DNA of 64,000 bases from Dipteris shenzhenensis (lineage: Eukaryota; Polypodiophyta; Polypodiopsida; Gleicheniales). Location of the stretch: assembly GCA_047967505.1 (NCBI GenBank), contig CM106540.1; one strand, written 5' to 3'. The position numbers and the translations under genes were made by a program. Shown here one piece after another: positions 1-11,069 of the stretch (position 1 is the stretch's first letter; every line of letters starts with the position of its first letter). Below the pieces are notes generated by a model, which saw only the letters and a program-made list of their open reading frames with translations, was not told the DNA's origin and did no database searches.

Positions 1-2928
1 AGTCTTATTTCAGTGGGTCAGCTAGATGATGTTGGTTTTCACACCACTTTTGGCTTTCAAAGTTGGAAAATTCAGAAGGGCTCTATGCTTTTGGCCAGGG
101 GTGCCAAGTGTGGGACTTTGTATCCCTTACATGTATCAGGGGTATTTGATCATGTTGTTGCAATAACCGAGCAGCCAAGCACTTCTTTGTGGCATTGCAG
201 GTTGGGGCACATGAGCCAGAATGGAATGAAACTCTTATGCTATTTGGGTTATGTACTGCATTTGAGTTTCTCTGATTTTGAATTTTGTGAGCATTGTCTC
301 TATGGGAAGCAGACTAAATCAGCCCATAAAAGAAGGGGAAAGAAAGAGTTTGAAAAGCTTGATTTGGTGCATTCAGATGTATGCGGTCCCATGCCTACAC
401 GGTCATTAGGCGGGGCTGAATACTATGTGACATTTATTGATGATGCAACTAGGAAAGTGTGGGCTTATGCTCTAGCTCGGAAGAGTGATGTGTTCCAGGT
501 ATTTTAGAAATGGCTGGCCTTGGTTGAGAATCAGTCAGGTAGAATGCTTAAATGCCTATGGACTGACAATGGTGGATAGTATCTCTCTCATGACTTTCAG
601 CATTTCTGTGATACACGTGGGATTAAGAGGGAGCTGACATCCCCTCATACTCCAGAGCAAAATCCAGTTGCAGAAAAGATGAACCGTACCATTCAAGAAA
701 GGTTGCAATGCATGCTTTCTAATGCAAGTCTTTCTGGTGGTTTTTGGGCTGAGGCAATGAAGACTGCAGTGCATGTGATCAATAGATCACCTAGTAAGAG
801 TTTGGATGGTGGTATTCCTGAAGAGGCATGGAGTGGCAAGAAGCCCTCTTACTCTCATTTGCATATATTTGGGTGTGAGGCATATGCACATGTGCCAAAA
901 GAGCTTCGAAAGAAGCTAGATCCTAAGTCTAGGAAATGCATCTTTCTGGGTTATGGTGAAAGTGGAGAGATGGGCTATCGTCTCTGGGATCCAGAAGCAA
1001 AGAAGATCATATGCAGCCATGATGTGGTCTTCAATGAGAAGAAGATGCATAAGGCACCCATGAGGGATGTGGAAATGAGGAGAATCACTTTCCAGGATGT
1101 GAATCCACCTACATATGTTGATAGACAGCAAGCTGTCCATGCACCAAATGTGCAAGAAATGGTACCACCAAGTATTCCCACAGGTATACAATCAAGGGTA
1201 GATGATGGATCATCTATTGGTGGAAATGATGAGCCAAATGTGGCTGATATGCAAGTGGGACAGCAAGCTGAAATGCCCTTGAGAAGATCATCTAGAGTGT
1301 TTAGACCGCCTGATAGGTTTGTTCCAGGGGTAGACTATGTGATGCTTACTGATTGCAAGGAGCCTTCTTGCTATAGAGAGGCTATGATGCGTGAGGATCA
1401 ACGCAAGTGGGAGTATGCTATGCAATCAGAGATGAGTTCACTTATGAAGAATAAGACTTGGGACTTGGTTTCTTTGCCACATGGAAAGAAAGCATTCCCA
1501 TGTAAATGGGTCTACAAAATGAAGGTCACAGGTGATGATGTGCCTAGGTACAAGGCCCGCTTGGTTGCTAAAGGGTTCAAGCAAGAGAAGGGTGTGGACT
1601 TTGATAAGATATTCTCTCCAGTTGTGAAGATGACCACACTTAGATGCATGCTTGGACTAGTGGTAGCTGAGGATATGGAGTTTATGCAAATGGATGTCAA
1701 GACAGCTTTCTTGCATGGGGATTTGCATGAGGAAATTTACATGGTGCAGTCGGAAGGCTTTGAAGAAAAGGGCAAAGAGCATTTAGTTTGCAAGCTGAAG
1801 AAGAGTCTCTATGGTCTTAAGCAAGCACCTAGAGAATGGTATTAGAAGTTTGATGCTTTTATTCGGTCCCAGGATTTTAGGAGGAGTGAAATTGATCACT
1901 GCCTCTACACTAAAAGGGCTAAGGATAATAGCGTGATAATCTTGGCACTATATGTGGATGATATGCTATTGGCTAGCAAGAATACTTATGAGCTAGATGC
2001 ATTAAAGGCCAAGTTGCATGAGGCCTTTGATATGAAGGATTTGGGACTTGCAGGTCATATTCTTGGTATGCGCATCACGCGTGATCGGAGTAGGAAACTC
2101 CTTTGGCTTTCACAAAAAGAGTATGTTACAAAAGTATTGCAGCGTTTCAATATGGAGGGGGGGAAGGCAGTGAGTACTCCATTGCCTCCATATGTGAAAC
2201 TGAGTCATACAGATAGTCCCAAATCAGATGAGGAAAGGGCCATGATGGCCAAGGTTCCTTATGCATCAGTAGTTGGGAGTCTTATGTATGCTATGATAGC
2301 TACTAGATCAGACATTGCATTTGCAGTGGGAGTTGTTAGCCGGTATATGGCTAATCCAGGAAAGAGGCATTGGGAGGCAGTTAAGTGCATCATGAGGTAC
2401 ATGAAGGGTACCAAGGAGATGTGCATCTGCTTTGGTAAAGGAGACATGCGTGTACTTGGGTACACAGATTCAGACTATGCAGGGCATGTGGATAGTAGGA
2501 GATCCACTTCTAGTTATGTGTTCACCTTTGCAGGTGGTGCAGTGTCGTGGATGTCTCGTGCACAGAAGTGCGTGGCTTTGTCTACCACAGAGGCTGAGTA
2601 TGTTGCAGCCACAGAGGGTTGCAAGGAGGCTATATGGCTTGATCGGCTAGTGGGAGATTTGGGGATTCATACAGGTGTACCGACATTGCATAGTGATTCC
2701 ATGAGTGAGTGCTATTCAGCTAGCACTATTCAGCTAGCACGGAATCCGGTCTTTCATGCAAAGACCAAACACATTGAGGTCAGGTACCATTTCATCAGGG
2801 AGGTACTTGAGGACAAGCGCATAGAGCTTGTCAAGGTTCATACAGATGATAACCCTACAGATATGCTGACGAAGAGTCTACCTAGTCAGCGGTTTGAGTA
2901 TTGTCGTGTATTGATGGGCATTGGATAG
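1..2928 (+). pseudogene. Ty1/copia polyprotein, 3' part (PR end, integrase, RT, RNase H), three in-frame stops
   Basis: The whole stretch reads in one frame from base 1 to the TAG at 2926-2928, so the 5' part (Gag, most of protease) lies outside the window. Order: LISVGQLDD near the protease end, a GAG-pre-integrase block with HCRLGHMS, integrase core with HSDVCGP, TDNGG and NPVAE supplying the D, D and E positions, then reverse transcriptase with KARLVAKGF, MDVKTAFLHGDL, LYGLKQAPREW and the YVDDML catalytic motif, then RNase H with TDSDYAGH and TTEAEYVAA. Only three premature stops occur (505-507, 577-579, 1843-1845) and no frameshift, so the copy is fairly young. Such polyproteins act in cytoplasmic particles and make and integrate cDNA. 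The element family is clear; its lineage within copia is not assigned. Confidence 0.95.
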
Positions 2929-2969
2929 TATGCTCACTGGTTGTTCTCCCTAAAGGCATATTGTCCTTT

Positions 2970-2980
2970 AAGTGGGAGGT
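2970..2980 (+). other. polypurine tract of the first copia element
   Basis: AAGTGGGAGGT lies 41 bases after the polyprotein stop and directly before a TGTGGG LTR start. This is the usual place of the plus-strand primer in copia elements. The call rests on position and purine content. Confidence 0.7.
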
Positions 2981-3165
2981 TGTGGGGGTTAAAGGTCACT
3001 ATGCCTTTACCTCGGTTATGTACAATACTCAAACACATATATAAATGAATGAAAAAGAAGATTAGGGTGGTTCTGCACCCACCAAAACTTGTGTGGCTCT
3101 CTGTCTCTCTCTCTCCTTCTTCCGTTCTTGCTTCTGTTGAGAGCACTCTCAGTGAGATTATTGCA
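2981..3165 (+). mobile_element. short 3' LTR of the first copia element
   Basis: The LTR starts with TGTGGGGGTTAAAGG right after the polypurine tract. It contains a TATA-like ATATATAAATG near 3038 and a pyrimidine-rich stretch (CTCTCTGTCTCTCTCTCTCC) near 3100. The end is placed at ATTGCA (3165), because the antisense reading frame of the neighbouring copia element becomes readable immediately beyond that point. At about 185 bp it is short for a copia LTR. The 5' LTR is outside the window, so the 3' boundary is uncertain by a few bases. Confidence 0.6.
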
Positions 3166-4040
3166 TAATAGATATCCGGTTAGTGATAGTCAGATATATA
3201 AGAGATCTGATGAGTTGTTGATAGTACCCGTCATTGACTATAGGCTTTTTTGAATCTATTGTAAGTTTCAAACTCTATTTCATGGGAGTGGCAGCAATCT
3301 TGCAATCTGTCATATGAAACTTCTTCGGGAGACTCTTAACATACTTTATCTAACTCATAAAGGTGCTGTCTGAATCTCTCCAGAACTCAATACCAAGACA
3401 ATAGTGCATAACTCCAAGATCTTTCATGTCAAACTCTATAGATAAGTCTTGTTTCAACTTTTTGATGAAGCTATCCTTGCTTCCACTCACAATTAGATCA
3501 TCTACGTACAAAAGTGCAATAGTAGTGTCTTCCCCTTGAACTTTGTAGTAGAGAGTATGATCTGCATTGGATTTCATGTATCCCAAATTAGCAAAATACT
3601 TGTGGATTCTGCTGCACTAGCTTCTTGGTGCTTGCTTTAAGCCATAGAGACTTTTCTTGAGATGGCAAACCCGATTCTCCTTTCCTGGTTCAGCATAACC
3701 TGCTAGTTGTTGCATGTAAACTTCCTTATCTAGGTAACCATTGAGAAAAGAATTCTTGACATCGAGTTGGTACACATTCCATCTACTGAGTGTTGCTAAT
3801 GATATCAAGAACCATATGGAATCCATCTTTGCTATTGGAGAATGAGTCTCATCATAGTCTTGACCATATTGCTGTGCAAATTTTTTTGCAACTAGTCTGG
3901 CTTTGTATATTGCAATGCTTCCATCTAGATTGTACTTCACTTTGTATACCCATTTGTTTGATATGGCCTTCTTTCTTGAAAGGTCGCATAATTCCCAAGT
4001 ATTATTCTTGTGGAAAGCTTCCATTTCTTCATTCATAACA
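3160..4040 (-). pseudogene. copia reverse transcriptase, 3'-truncated
   Basis: Read on the minus strand this gives KARLVAKKFAQQYGQDYDE, LDVKNSFLNGYLD, KSLYGLKQAP, then LLYVDDLIVSG and DMKDLGVMHYCLGIEF, which are copia RT blocks. A stop replaces the Trp expected after APRS (TGG to TAG, near 3620). The frame continues through KIAATPM and an LIRSLIYLT-like block to about 3165, then stops abruptly at the end of the first element's LTR. The RNase H and 3' LTR are missing here. If the first element inserted into this one, they lie upstream of the window. Confidence 0.88.
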
Positions 4041-4199
4041 GTTTGTCATTCTTGCTTTTCAACTGTGTCTTTGAAGTACAAAGGCTCTTTTGTAGCCTTG
4101 ATGGTAGTCATTAGAGCATAGTTGATGGTTTCAACCTGAATTGCTTTGCCTTTTTGAGCATATATCAATCTGTCTGAAGGTCTGCTTTTCCTAGTAGAC

Positions 4200-5190
4200 T
4201 GTTTGAGTTGCTATGGTTCATCTCAGAGTGTCTCTAGCAATTCTTTCTCTTCTTCATCAACCTTTTCTATAGGTGACTGAATAATCACTGTGTCTATCTC
4301 TTGTGTGTTTGAGGTTTTCCATTTTGATTCCTCATCAAAGATCACAGCTCTAGAGATAATGACCTGTGGGATCATATAGGTTGTATGCTTTGCTTTCTTC
4401 ACTATAGCCAACCATGATGCATTTGCGTGACTTTGCATCCGAATTCCTGCGATGGTCGTCATGTATGTGGGCATATGCTATGCAACCAAATATGTGGAGA
4501 TGCCCAATGCATGGCTTGTGGCCACTGAATGCTTCATAAGTTGTCATACTTTGAAAGGGTTCAGTCGAAAGCCGATTAAGCAAGTATTTTATAATGGCTA
4601 TTGCTTCTACCCAATACTAATTCGGAAGACTCTTCTTACTAAGCATTGCTCTAACACTGTCTGCTAAAGTACCATTCTTCCTTTCAGCTCTTGCATTCTG
4701 CTGAGGAGTATCTACACATGTGAATTATCTTCAAATGCCATGACTTCTGCAAAAGTTCATGAATGTTGAAGACATGTATTCACCTCCCTATCTGATCTCA
4801 TTACTTTGATCTTTTTGCTTGTCTGGTTTTCTACCATGGCTTTGAATTATTGAAATCTGGAAAACGATTTAAATTTCTCTTTCAAAAAGTAGACCCAACA
4901 ATATCTGTTGTAGTCATTGATGAAAGTCAAGTAGTAAATTGAACCATTGATGTTGCAGGCTTGGCATAACCCCATACATGTGTATGAATTAAATATACCT
5001 CTTGCTTGAGAGGTGCTTCTTGCCGAAGTTGGCTCGATTTTGTTTACTAAAGTACCATGCGTTGCAAACTTTTCCAAGAAATTGAAGTTTTGGAATTCCA
5101 ATTGCCATATTTTGATTTATGAACTCTATCAAGCTTTTGAAATTGATATGTCCATATCTCTTGTCCCATTTTGTGAAAAGTGGCATTTAT
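4200..5190 (-). pseudogene. copia integrase region, frameshifted
   Basis: Minus-strand fragments line up as GAG-pre-integrase (KWDKRYGHINFKSLIEF near 5180), the integrase core entry (LTFINDYNRYCWVYFLKEK near 4900), a damaged middle, then the integrase C-terminal part with GHKPCIGHLHIFGCIAYAH and KSRKCIMVGYSEESKAYNLYDP (4583-4350). Several frameshifts and stops separate the pieces. They follow the RT and precede the protease in the order expected of copia on this strand. Confidence 0.85.
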
Positions 5191-5329
5191 TAGGGTTGAG
5201 ATGATATGGCATGCAAATCTGGTACTGTGGTTCAGCTAATATCCTCGAATTTGTCTTTGTCCTCTAGATTTTTCTCTAATAGTGTATTCATCTCCATCAA
5301 AGATGACTCGATAGTTGTGTTCCATCATT

Positions 5330-5590
5330 TGACCTACTAACAAGAGTTCTTGTTGAGCTTAGGAACATAGAGTACATCTTTCACGAATCCTTTTGTACTA
5401 GTGAAATTGTCTATTATGACAATGCCTTTCCCTTGAATTGGATTCGGTGTATTATCTATCATGTAGATGACATTCTTTTGTCCTTCTAATTGTTTCATCT
5501 CTGTGAACCATTCTTAATGTCTTGTCATATGAGATGATGCACCGCTATCGATGTACCAAGGATCCTGATCTGCTATCAACTTGATAACTG
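5330..5590 (-). pseudogene. copia aspartic protease remnant
   Basis: On the minus strand the catalytic DSGAS motif is intact within WYIDSGASSHMT (about 5555-5520). It is followed by a KGFVKDVLYVP block typical of copia proteases. A TAA interrupts the frame shortly after the active site. The protease would cut the Gag-Pol polyprotein. It lies between the Gag and integrase remnants, as expected. Confidence 0.75.
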
Positions 5591-5599
5591 AATTCCTCT

Positions 5600-6630
5600 T
5601 TCAAATTGCAATGAATGTCAAGATAGATTGTTTCAGTGCTCTGCATATCCTCACTTGCAAGAAACATGTTCTCAGGCTCATTGGCATAATGATTGTGATT
5701 GAAATATCCACCGTGATGATTTCCTCTTTTGCAGAAATTCCCTCAATTACTGCTGGATTGACCATCTTGGTCATACTACTTCTTGTAGCAATCTCTTTCA
5801 TAGTGTCCAAACTTATGATAGTAGTTGCATTGAATGTTTGACACATTGGTGGATGCATTCCCTCATCCTTGGAATCTTCCTCTATTGGAATGATTTTCTC
5901 TTTGCTGATGCTAATGTTGCTGAGGATGATGCTTATGCTGACTTTGATGCTAATTTTGTTGTTGATGATGACCACTTCACTGAATGATCTACCTTTTCCT
6001 CTACCTCTACCTCTGTTTCTATTTGAAGCTATGAATGCTTGATCATTGGAATGGACTTTATGTGCGTGAATGGATTGCGTTCTGAGTTCTTCACCAAGTA
6101 ACACTGACTAGAGCTCTTGAAGTGTCCCAATTTGCTATTGAATGGCAATACTCTGGACTAGATTCTCATATCCCTGTCCTAGTTCATTCCGGATGACTTG
6201 AACCATTTTTGCAGGATTCATGGTCTCTCTTACTGTTGTTGCGAGTTGATTGTTGTAATCCTTGATCCTGATGAGTACGTAAGCATGACCGGTTTCATTG
6301 CTATTGCAGAAACTCTGGTTTATCTGGTTTCTCAGTGTGAGAATCTTGGAAGTGTTCTTAGACTCATAAAGAGCCGCAAACATATCCCATGCTTCTTTTG
6401 ATGTCTTCACTGTGTTGAGATGTCCTAGCATGACATCTTACACATTCTGCTTGATCAAGTGATATGCATATTTGTCTTTCTTATCCCATTCTACTTGTGC
6501 TCAAGCAATGACAAGATATGGTATAGGTGCAGACACTATTGGAGTAGTTGTAGATCCCACTGTAGATCTTGCTAGCTGCTGGTGCTGCAGAAACAGGTGA
6601 AGTAGAGCTACTACTAGCTGGATCATCACC
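5600..6630 (-). pseudogene. copia Gag (UBN2-type) with damaged zinc knuckle
   Basis: The minus strand carries WDKKDKYAYHLIKQNV and LNTVKTSKEAWDMFAALYE (6480-6350), typical of copia Gag, then a basic RGRGRGKGR stretch near 6010. A zinc knuckle follows near 5845-5790, read in another frame as CNYYHKFGHYERDC. The second Cys of the C-X2-C pair is Tyr, so the knuckle is broken as well as out of frame. The N-terminal part beyond about 6630 merges with the dispersed repeat described next. Confidence 0.8.
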
Positions 6631-7049
6631 CAATTGGGAGACCAACACAGTTGGCCCAAAATGACCGATTGGAGGTCGAAATAGGCTATCGACCACACGT
6701 TAAAACCATGGCATAGAATAGAGCAACTAACCTACGGTCTTCGTTTGGCCCAAAGCCATCCGGGACCATCAAGGGCTCCAAACAGGCCCCGCAGCTTGAG
6801 AGTGGGCTGCCCCAAGAAATGTTCCATCTACCCTCAATGCGGTCAGTCATGGGATGCCTTCCCGCACTTGCATGTAGCATAGTTGGCAGTGTGACAACTC
6901 TATCTGAAGCCGTCTAGCCATCAGGCCACACATGGCCCCCATCTGGTGTCCAAGCCAAGACCTACTGGATAACTGAGCTACTCAAATGCCTTCTCCTCAT
7001 ATGGGGGGCTTACAAGTAGAGTTAGCTGGTTCCTACATAGTTACACGAG
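6630..7049 (-). repeat. dispersed repeat with a tRNA-like A-box, copy 1
   Basis: The reverse complement of this stretch matches 43541-43995 along its length. Shared blocks include ATGCTCCACTC, GTAACTATnTAnGnACCAGCTAACTCT, GTGTGGCCTnATGGnTAGA and GGCCTATTT. The GTGGCCTAATGGTTAGAGG-type block resembles a tRNA-derived A-box, which suggests a SINE or another small retroelement. I see no clear B-box and no poly-A tail. It could instead be part of an LTR. Confidence 0.6.
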
Positions 7050-7075
7050 AGTGGAGCATTGATATCCAACAAGAG

Positions 7076-8460
7076 AGTATATCTCTCATGACTTTTAGCA
7101 TTTCTGTGATATACGTGGGAACAAGAGGGAGCTCACAGCCCCTCGTACTCCAAAGAAAAATCTAGTTGTAGAAAAGATGAACCACACCATTCAGGAAAGG
7201 TTGCAATGTATGCTTTCCAATGCAAGTCTTTCTGGCGATTTTTGGGATGAGGCAATGAAGACTGCAGTGAATGTGATCAATAGATCACCTAATAAGAGTT
7301 TGGATGGTGGTATTCTGGAAGAAGCATGGAGTGGCAAGAAGCCCTGTTACTCTCATTTGCATATATTTGGGTGTGAGTCATATGCACATGTACCAAAAGA
7401 GCTTTGGAAGAAGCTAGATCCTAAGTCTAGGAAATGCATCTTTTTGGGTTATGGTGAAAGTGGAGAGATGGGCTATCGTCTCTGGGATCCAGAAGCAAAG
7501 AAAATCATACACAACCATGATGTGGTCTACAATGAGAATAGGATGCATAAGACACCCATTTGGTATGTGGAAATAAGGAGAGTCACTTTCCAGGATGTGA
7601 ATCCACCCGCATATGTTGATAGGCAACAAGCTATCCATGCACCGCATGTGTAGGAAATGGTGCGACTAGGTACTCCCACAGGTACACAATCAAGGGCAGA
7701 TGATGAATGATCTATTAGTGGAAATGATGAGCCAAATGTGGCTGATATGCAAGCTAGACAACAAGCTGAAATTTCCTTGAGAAGATCAGCTAGAGTTTCT
7801 AGACCGCCTGAGAGATTTATTCCAAGGGTAGACTATGTGATGCTTACTGATTGCGGGGAACCTTCTTGCCATAAGGAGGCTATGATGCATGAGGATTAGC
7901 ACAAGTGGGAGAATGCTATGCAATTAGAGATGGGTTCACTCATGAAAAATAAAACTTGGGATTCGGTTTCTTTGCCACATGGAAAAAAAGCATTGCCATG
8001 TAAATGGGTCTACAAGATGAAGGTCACACGTGATGATGTGCCTAAGTACAAGGCCCGTTTGGTTACTAAAGGGTTCAAGCAATAGAAGGATGTGGACTTT
8101 GATAAGATCTTCTCTCCGGTTGTGAAGATGACCACCCTTATATGCATACTTGGACTTTTTGTAGCAGAAGATATGGAGCTTATGCAGATCTATGGATGTC
8201 AAGACAACTTTCTTGCATGGGGATTTGCATGAGGAAATTTACATGGTGCAGCCGAAAGGCTATGAAGAAAAGGAAAAAGAATATTTGGTTTGCATGCAGA
8301 AAAAGAGTCTTTATGGGATGAAGCAAGCACCTAGAGAATGGTATCATAAGTTTGATGCTTTCATTCAGTCCCAGGGTTTCAGAAGGAGTGAAATTGATCA
8401 CTGCCTCTACACTAAAAGGGATAAGGATAATAGCTTGATACTCACGGCACTATATTTGGA
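7076..8460 (+). pseudogene. copia integrase/RT fragment, sister copy of the element at 1-2928
   Basis: From TATCTCTCATGACTTT this runs parallel to bases 580-1960 of the first element at high identity: integrase C-terminal half (KKLDPKSRKCIFLGYGESG), linker and the N-terminal half of RT (MDVKTTFLHGDL, SLYGMKQAPREW). It carries several stops (for example 7651-7653, and near 7710, 7898 and 8083) and a frameshift near 8190. The copy stops at GGCACTATATTTGGAT just before the YVDD motif and passes directly into satellite repeats. It is an older relative of the first element, truncated at both ends. Confidence 0.92.
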
Positions 8461-9550
8461 TACATGCATCAATCCCACCTATGTTGAGACAATGCAAAGT
8501 ATTGTATCCATTGGATATGTTTTGCATGGTTGATCATGCATTAAACCCTATTTTCCATCAACTGTCATGCATAACTGTAAAAAAACACACTATGAGGTGT
8601 GTTATTCAAATGCACGCATGCCCAATGAGCATGTTACTTTGCACGCATGTCAATACCACCTATTTTGAGCCACGTGCAACATAACGTGCCTATCAGATAT
8701 GCTTTGCATGATCGATCACGCAGTAAATCCTATTGTTCACTAAGTGTCATGCACAATACATAAAAAACACGCTCTGAAGTATGTTATTCGAATGCACAAG
8801 TATCCGATGACTCTCCGATGAGCACACTTCTTTGCACATGCATCAGTATCACATATGTTGAGGCATGTGTAAAGTATCATGACCATCGTATATGGTTTCT
8901 ATGTTCGATCACACATTCAACCCTGTTTTGCATCAAGTCTTATGCACAACTGTAAAAAGACATGCTATGAGGTGTGTTATTTGAATGCGCACATGCTCGA
9001 TGGGCACGGTAATTTTCATGTGCATCAATACCACTTATGTTGAGATGTCTGCAAAGTATCATACCCATAGGATATTGTTTGCATGGTCAATCTTGCATTA
9101 AACCCTGTCTCTCACCAAGTCATGCACAACCGTCAAAAAACACGCAGTCAGGTGTGTTGTTCAAATGCACACGTGCCTGATGGGTAGGGTACTTTGCACC
9201 TGCATCAATACACTCTATGTTGAGACACATGCAAAGTATCATGACCATCGGATATGTTTTGCATGGTCGATCATGATTAAACCTTGTTTTTAAGCAAGTG
9301 TCATGCATAATCGTTTTAAAAAACACGCTCTGAGGTGTGTTATTTGAACGTGCAAGTTCTCAATGGGCACACTAATTTGGACCTACATCAATACCACCTA
9401 TGTTGATAAATGTGCAAATGATCGTGCTAGTCGGCGGATATGGCTTTCATGGTCAAACACGCATTGAATCTTGTTTCTCACCAAGTGTCATGCACAATAC
9501 ACAAAAAACACGCTTTGAAGTGTGTTATTCAAATGTGCATGTATCCAAAA
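8461..9550 (+). repeat. ~181-bp satellite, six degenerate tandem copies
   Basis: A CCTATGTTGAG-type block recurs at about 8478, 8659, 8852, 9034, 9214 and 9397, giving spacings of 181, 193, 182, 180 and 183 bp. Each unit also contains TTTGCATGGTCGATCA, GTCATGCACAA, AAAAACACGCTCTGAGGTGTGTTATT and CGATGnGCACACT blocks in the same order. The 193-bp unit has a small internal duplication (CGATGACTCTCCGATGAG). The unit length is in the range of many plant satellites. Six diverged copies do not show a centromere. Confidence 0.9.
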
Positions 9551-9902
9551 AATCTATCGTCTCACATGTCTCGCATTATGGTCTTGCATTTGCAAGTCTA
9601 ACTTATTATATACAATAAATATCTCATGATGAGAATCTAATAATTATATCATTCTTGTGTTCCATCACTTTATTTTATAGATTTCAATGGACTCAAAATC
9701 TACCGCCTCAAATTTCTCGCATTACGGTCTTGCGTCTGCTCTGCGTCTGTTACTTCACACAATCTAGTAGTCTAGCGTTCTCCAACCATCATCTTAGTGA
9801 CATCTTAGCCTCTCCCAGTTCCATATTCCAAATCTTTCATCTCACATTATGAGTCTGCATTTCCATAAATCCCTCTCTAGTCGTTCGTCTTCTACATCTC
9901 GC
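9551..9902. other. no gene seen; weak direct repeat
   Basis: An AATCTATCGTCTCA..TCTCGCATTATGGTCTTGC block near 9548 recurs in diverged form near 9700. Nothing else is recognisable. Confidence 0.4.
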
Positions 9903-10155
9903 TCGTAGCCCTACAACCAAACACTTCTTCCACTTTGCTCTCATTACCTTCCTCCTCTCCTCAAGCTTACTTCTTCCATCTTGCCCTTAGCCTTACAGCC
10001 AAACACTTCTTCCACTTTGCTCTCATCACCTTCCTCCTCTCCTTAAGCTTATTCCTTCCATCTTGCCCGCAGCCTTACAACCAAACACTTCTTCCACTTT
10101 GCTCTCATTATCTTCCTCCTCTCCTCAAGCTTACTCCTTCCATCTTGCCCACAAC
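9903..10155 (+). repeat. 82-bp tandem repeat, three copies
   Basis: The block TACAACCAAACACTTCTTCC starts near 9911, 9993 and 10075, exactly 82 bases apart. It is followed each time by ACTTTGCTCTCAT, CTTCCTCCTCTCC and TTCCATCTTGCCC. The copies differ by only a few substitutions. The apparent Leu/Ser/Pro-rich reading frame across them is a by-product of the pyrimidine-rich repeat. Confidence 0.88.
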
Positions 10156-10293
10156 GTTACTCTCGAACTTGAGTCTACTCCCATTATCATTCTTGCACTC
10201 ATCTCATAGCCTTGCTCTCAAACTCTTCTTCCATCTCACCTTACTCCCTCACTATTTCTTGTTTCTATGGTCTATATTCTCGTAGCTTAAAGC

Positions 10294-10782
10294 TTTATGG
10301 ATCTTTTTGAAGTCATCAATTACGTGGAGGAAGCCATTAGCACAAAAAAAGATTGGATTGCTAAGAATGAGGCGAACAGAGAGCAAAGAAAGCGACAATG
10401 CGCTACGTTAACCTAGGATGAAAAGGACGAGTTTGCTACCTAAAAGCGCCTAGAGAAGGAGGAGAGAGGGAAAATAAGTAGATCTACTAGCGAAATAGAT
10501 AGATTACTTGCATATCAGAGAGAGCTAATAGACTATCTAAGTGAGGTTACTTTGCGTGTGGCTCGTTATGAGAGATTTCCACCCTAGGAAGTGCAAGCCA
10601 TATGGAATCAAGAAAATGCTATATGGGATAAAATTTATAATTCCTTAGTTCTATTATGTAGTTTTAACTACATCGACCATGATGAGATGGTCTCAGCTCT
10701 TGAATGGGTTGAATCTAGGATATCAATTGCAAATATAATGCCTTCTAGTGAGAGGCTTATTGTAACTATTGGTATTTGTTAA
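10294..10782 (+). pseudogene. decayed ORF with coiled-coil character, unrecognised
   Basis: From an ATG at 10294 one frame runs to a TAA at 10780-10782, interrupted by three stops and by no frameshift. The stops fall in CTACGTTAACC-TAG-GATG, GCTACC-TAA-AAGC and CACCC-TAG-GAAG contexts, each reachable from a Gln codon by one C-to-T change. The encoded sequence is rich in Glu, Lys, Arg and Gln (KNEANREQRKRQ, KRLEKEERGKI, LAYQRELIDYLSEV), which suggests a coiled coil. I know no family that fits. It may be a host-gene pseudogene or a small ORF of the retroelement whose antisense leader lies at 11070-11830. Confidence 0.4.
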
Positions 10783-11069
10783 CACCATTATAAATATTGT
10801 GAGAGTTTGCTTAATATTGTAACTTTTGAAGGTGTTTGTTAACACCATTGGAAATATTATGAGAGTTTACAACTGTTGAATCTTATCTTTTGGTGTAACT
10901 TATCTATGTCATGTTAAATTTTATAATTTTGAATTCATCTCCTTTAAAAATCTCTAAAAATTTTCTTGTTTTAATGTTTTCATCTGTGCTTTGAAAAGTG
11001 GGGTTTTTCTTAAATTTTATCCAAAAACTAGTCCAAAAGTATATGTAAAAATGAATTTGTGCATTGCCA

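Noticed and set aside
8461-9550. Centromeric array
   Set aside because: The unit length would fit, but only six diverged copies are present inside retroelement debris. Nothing here shows centromere function.
9935-10285. 116-codon Leu/Ser/Pro-rich ORF
   Set aside because: It is the translation of the 82-bp pyrimidine-rich tandem repeat and its continuation.
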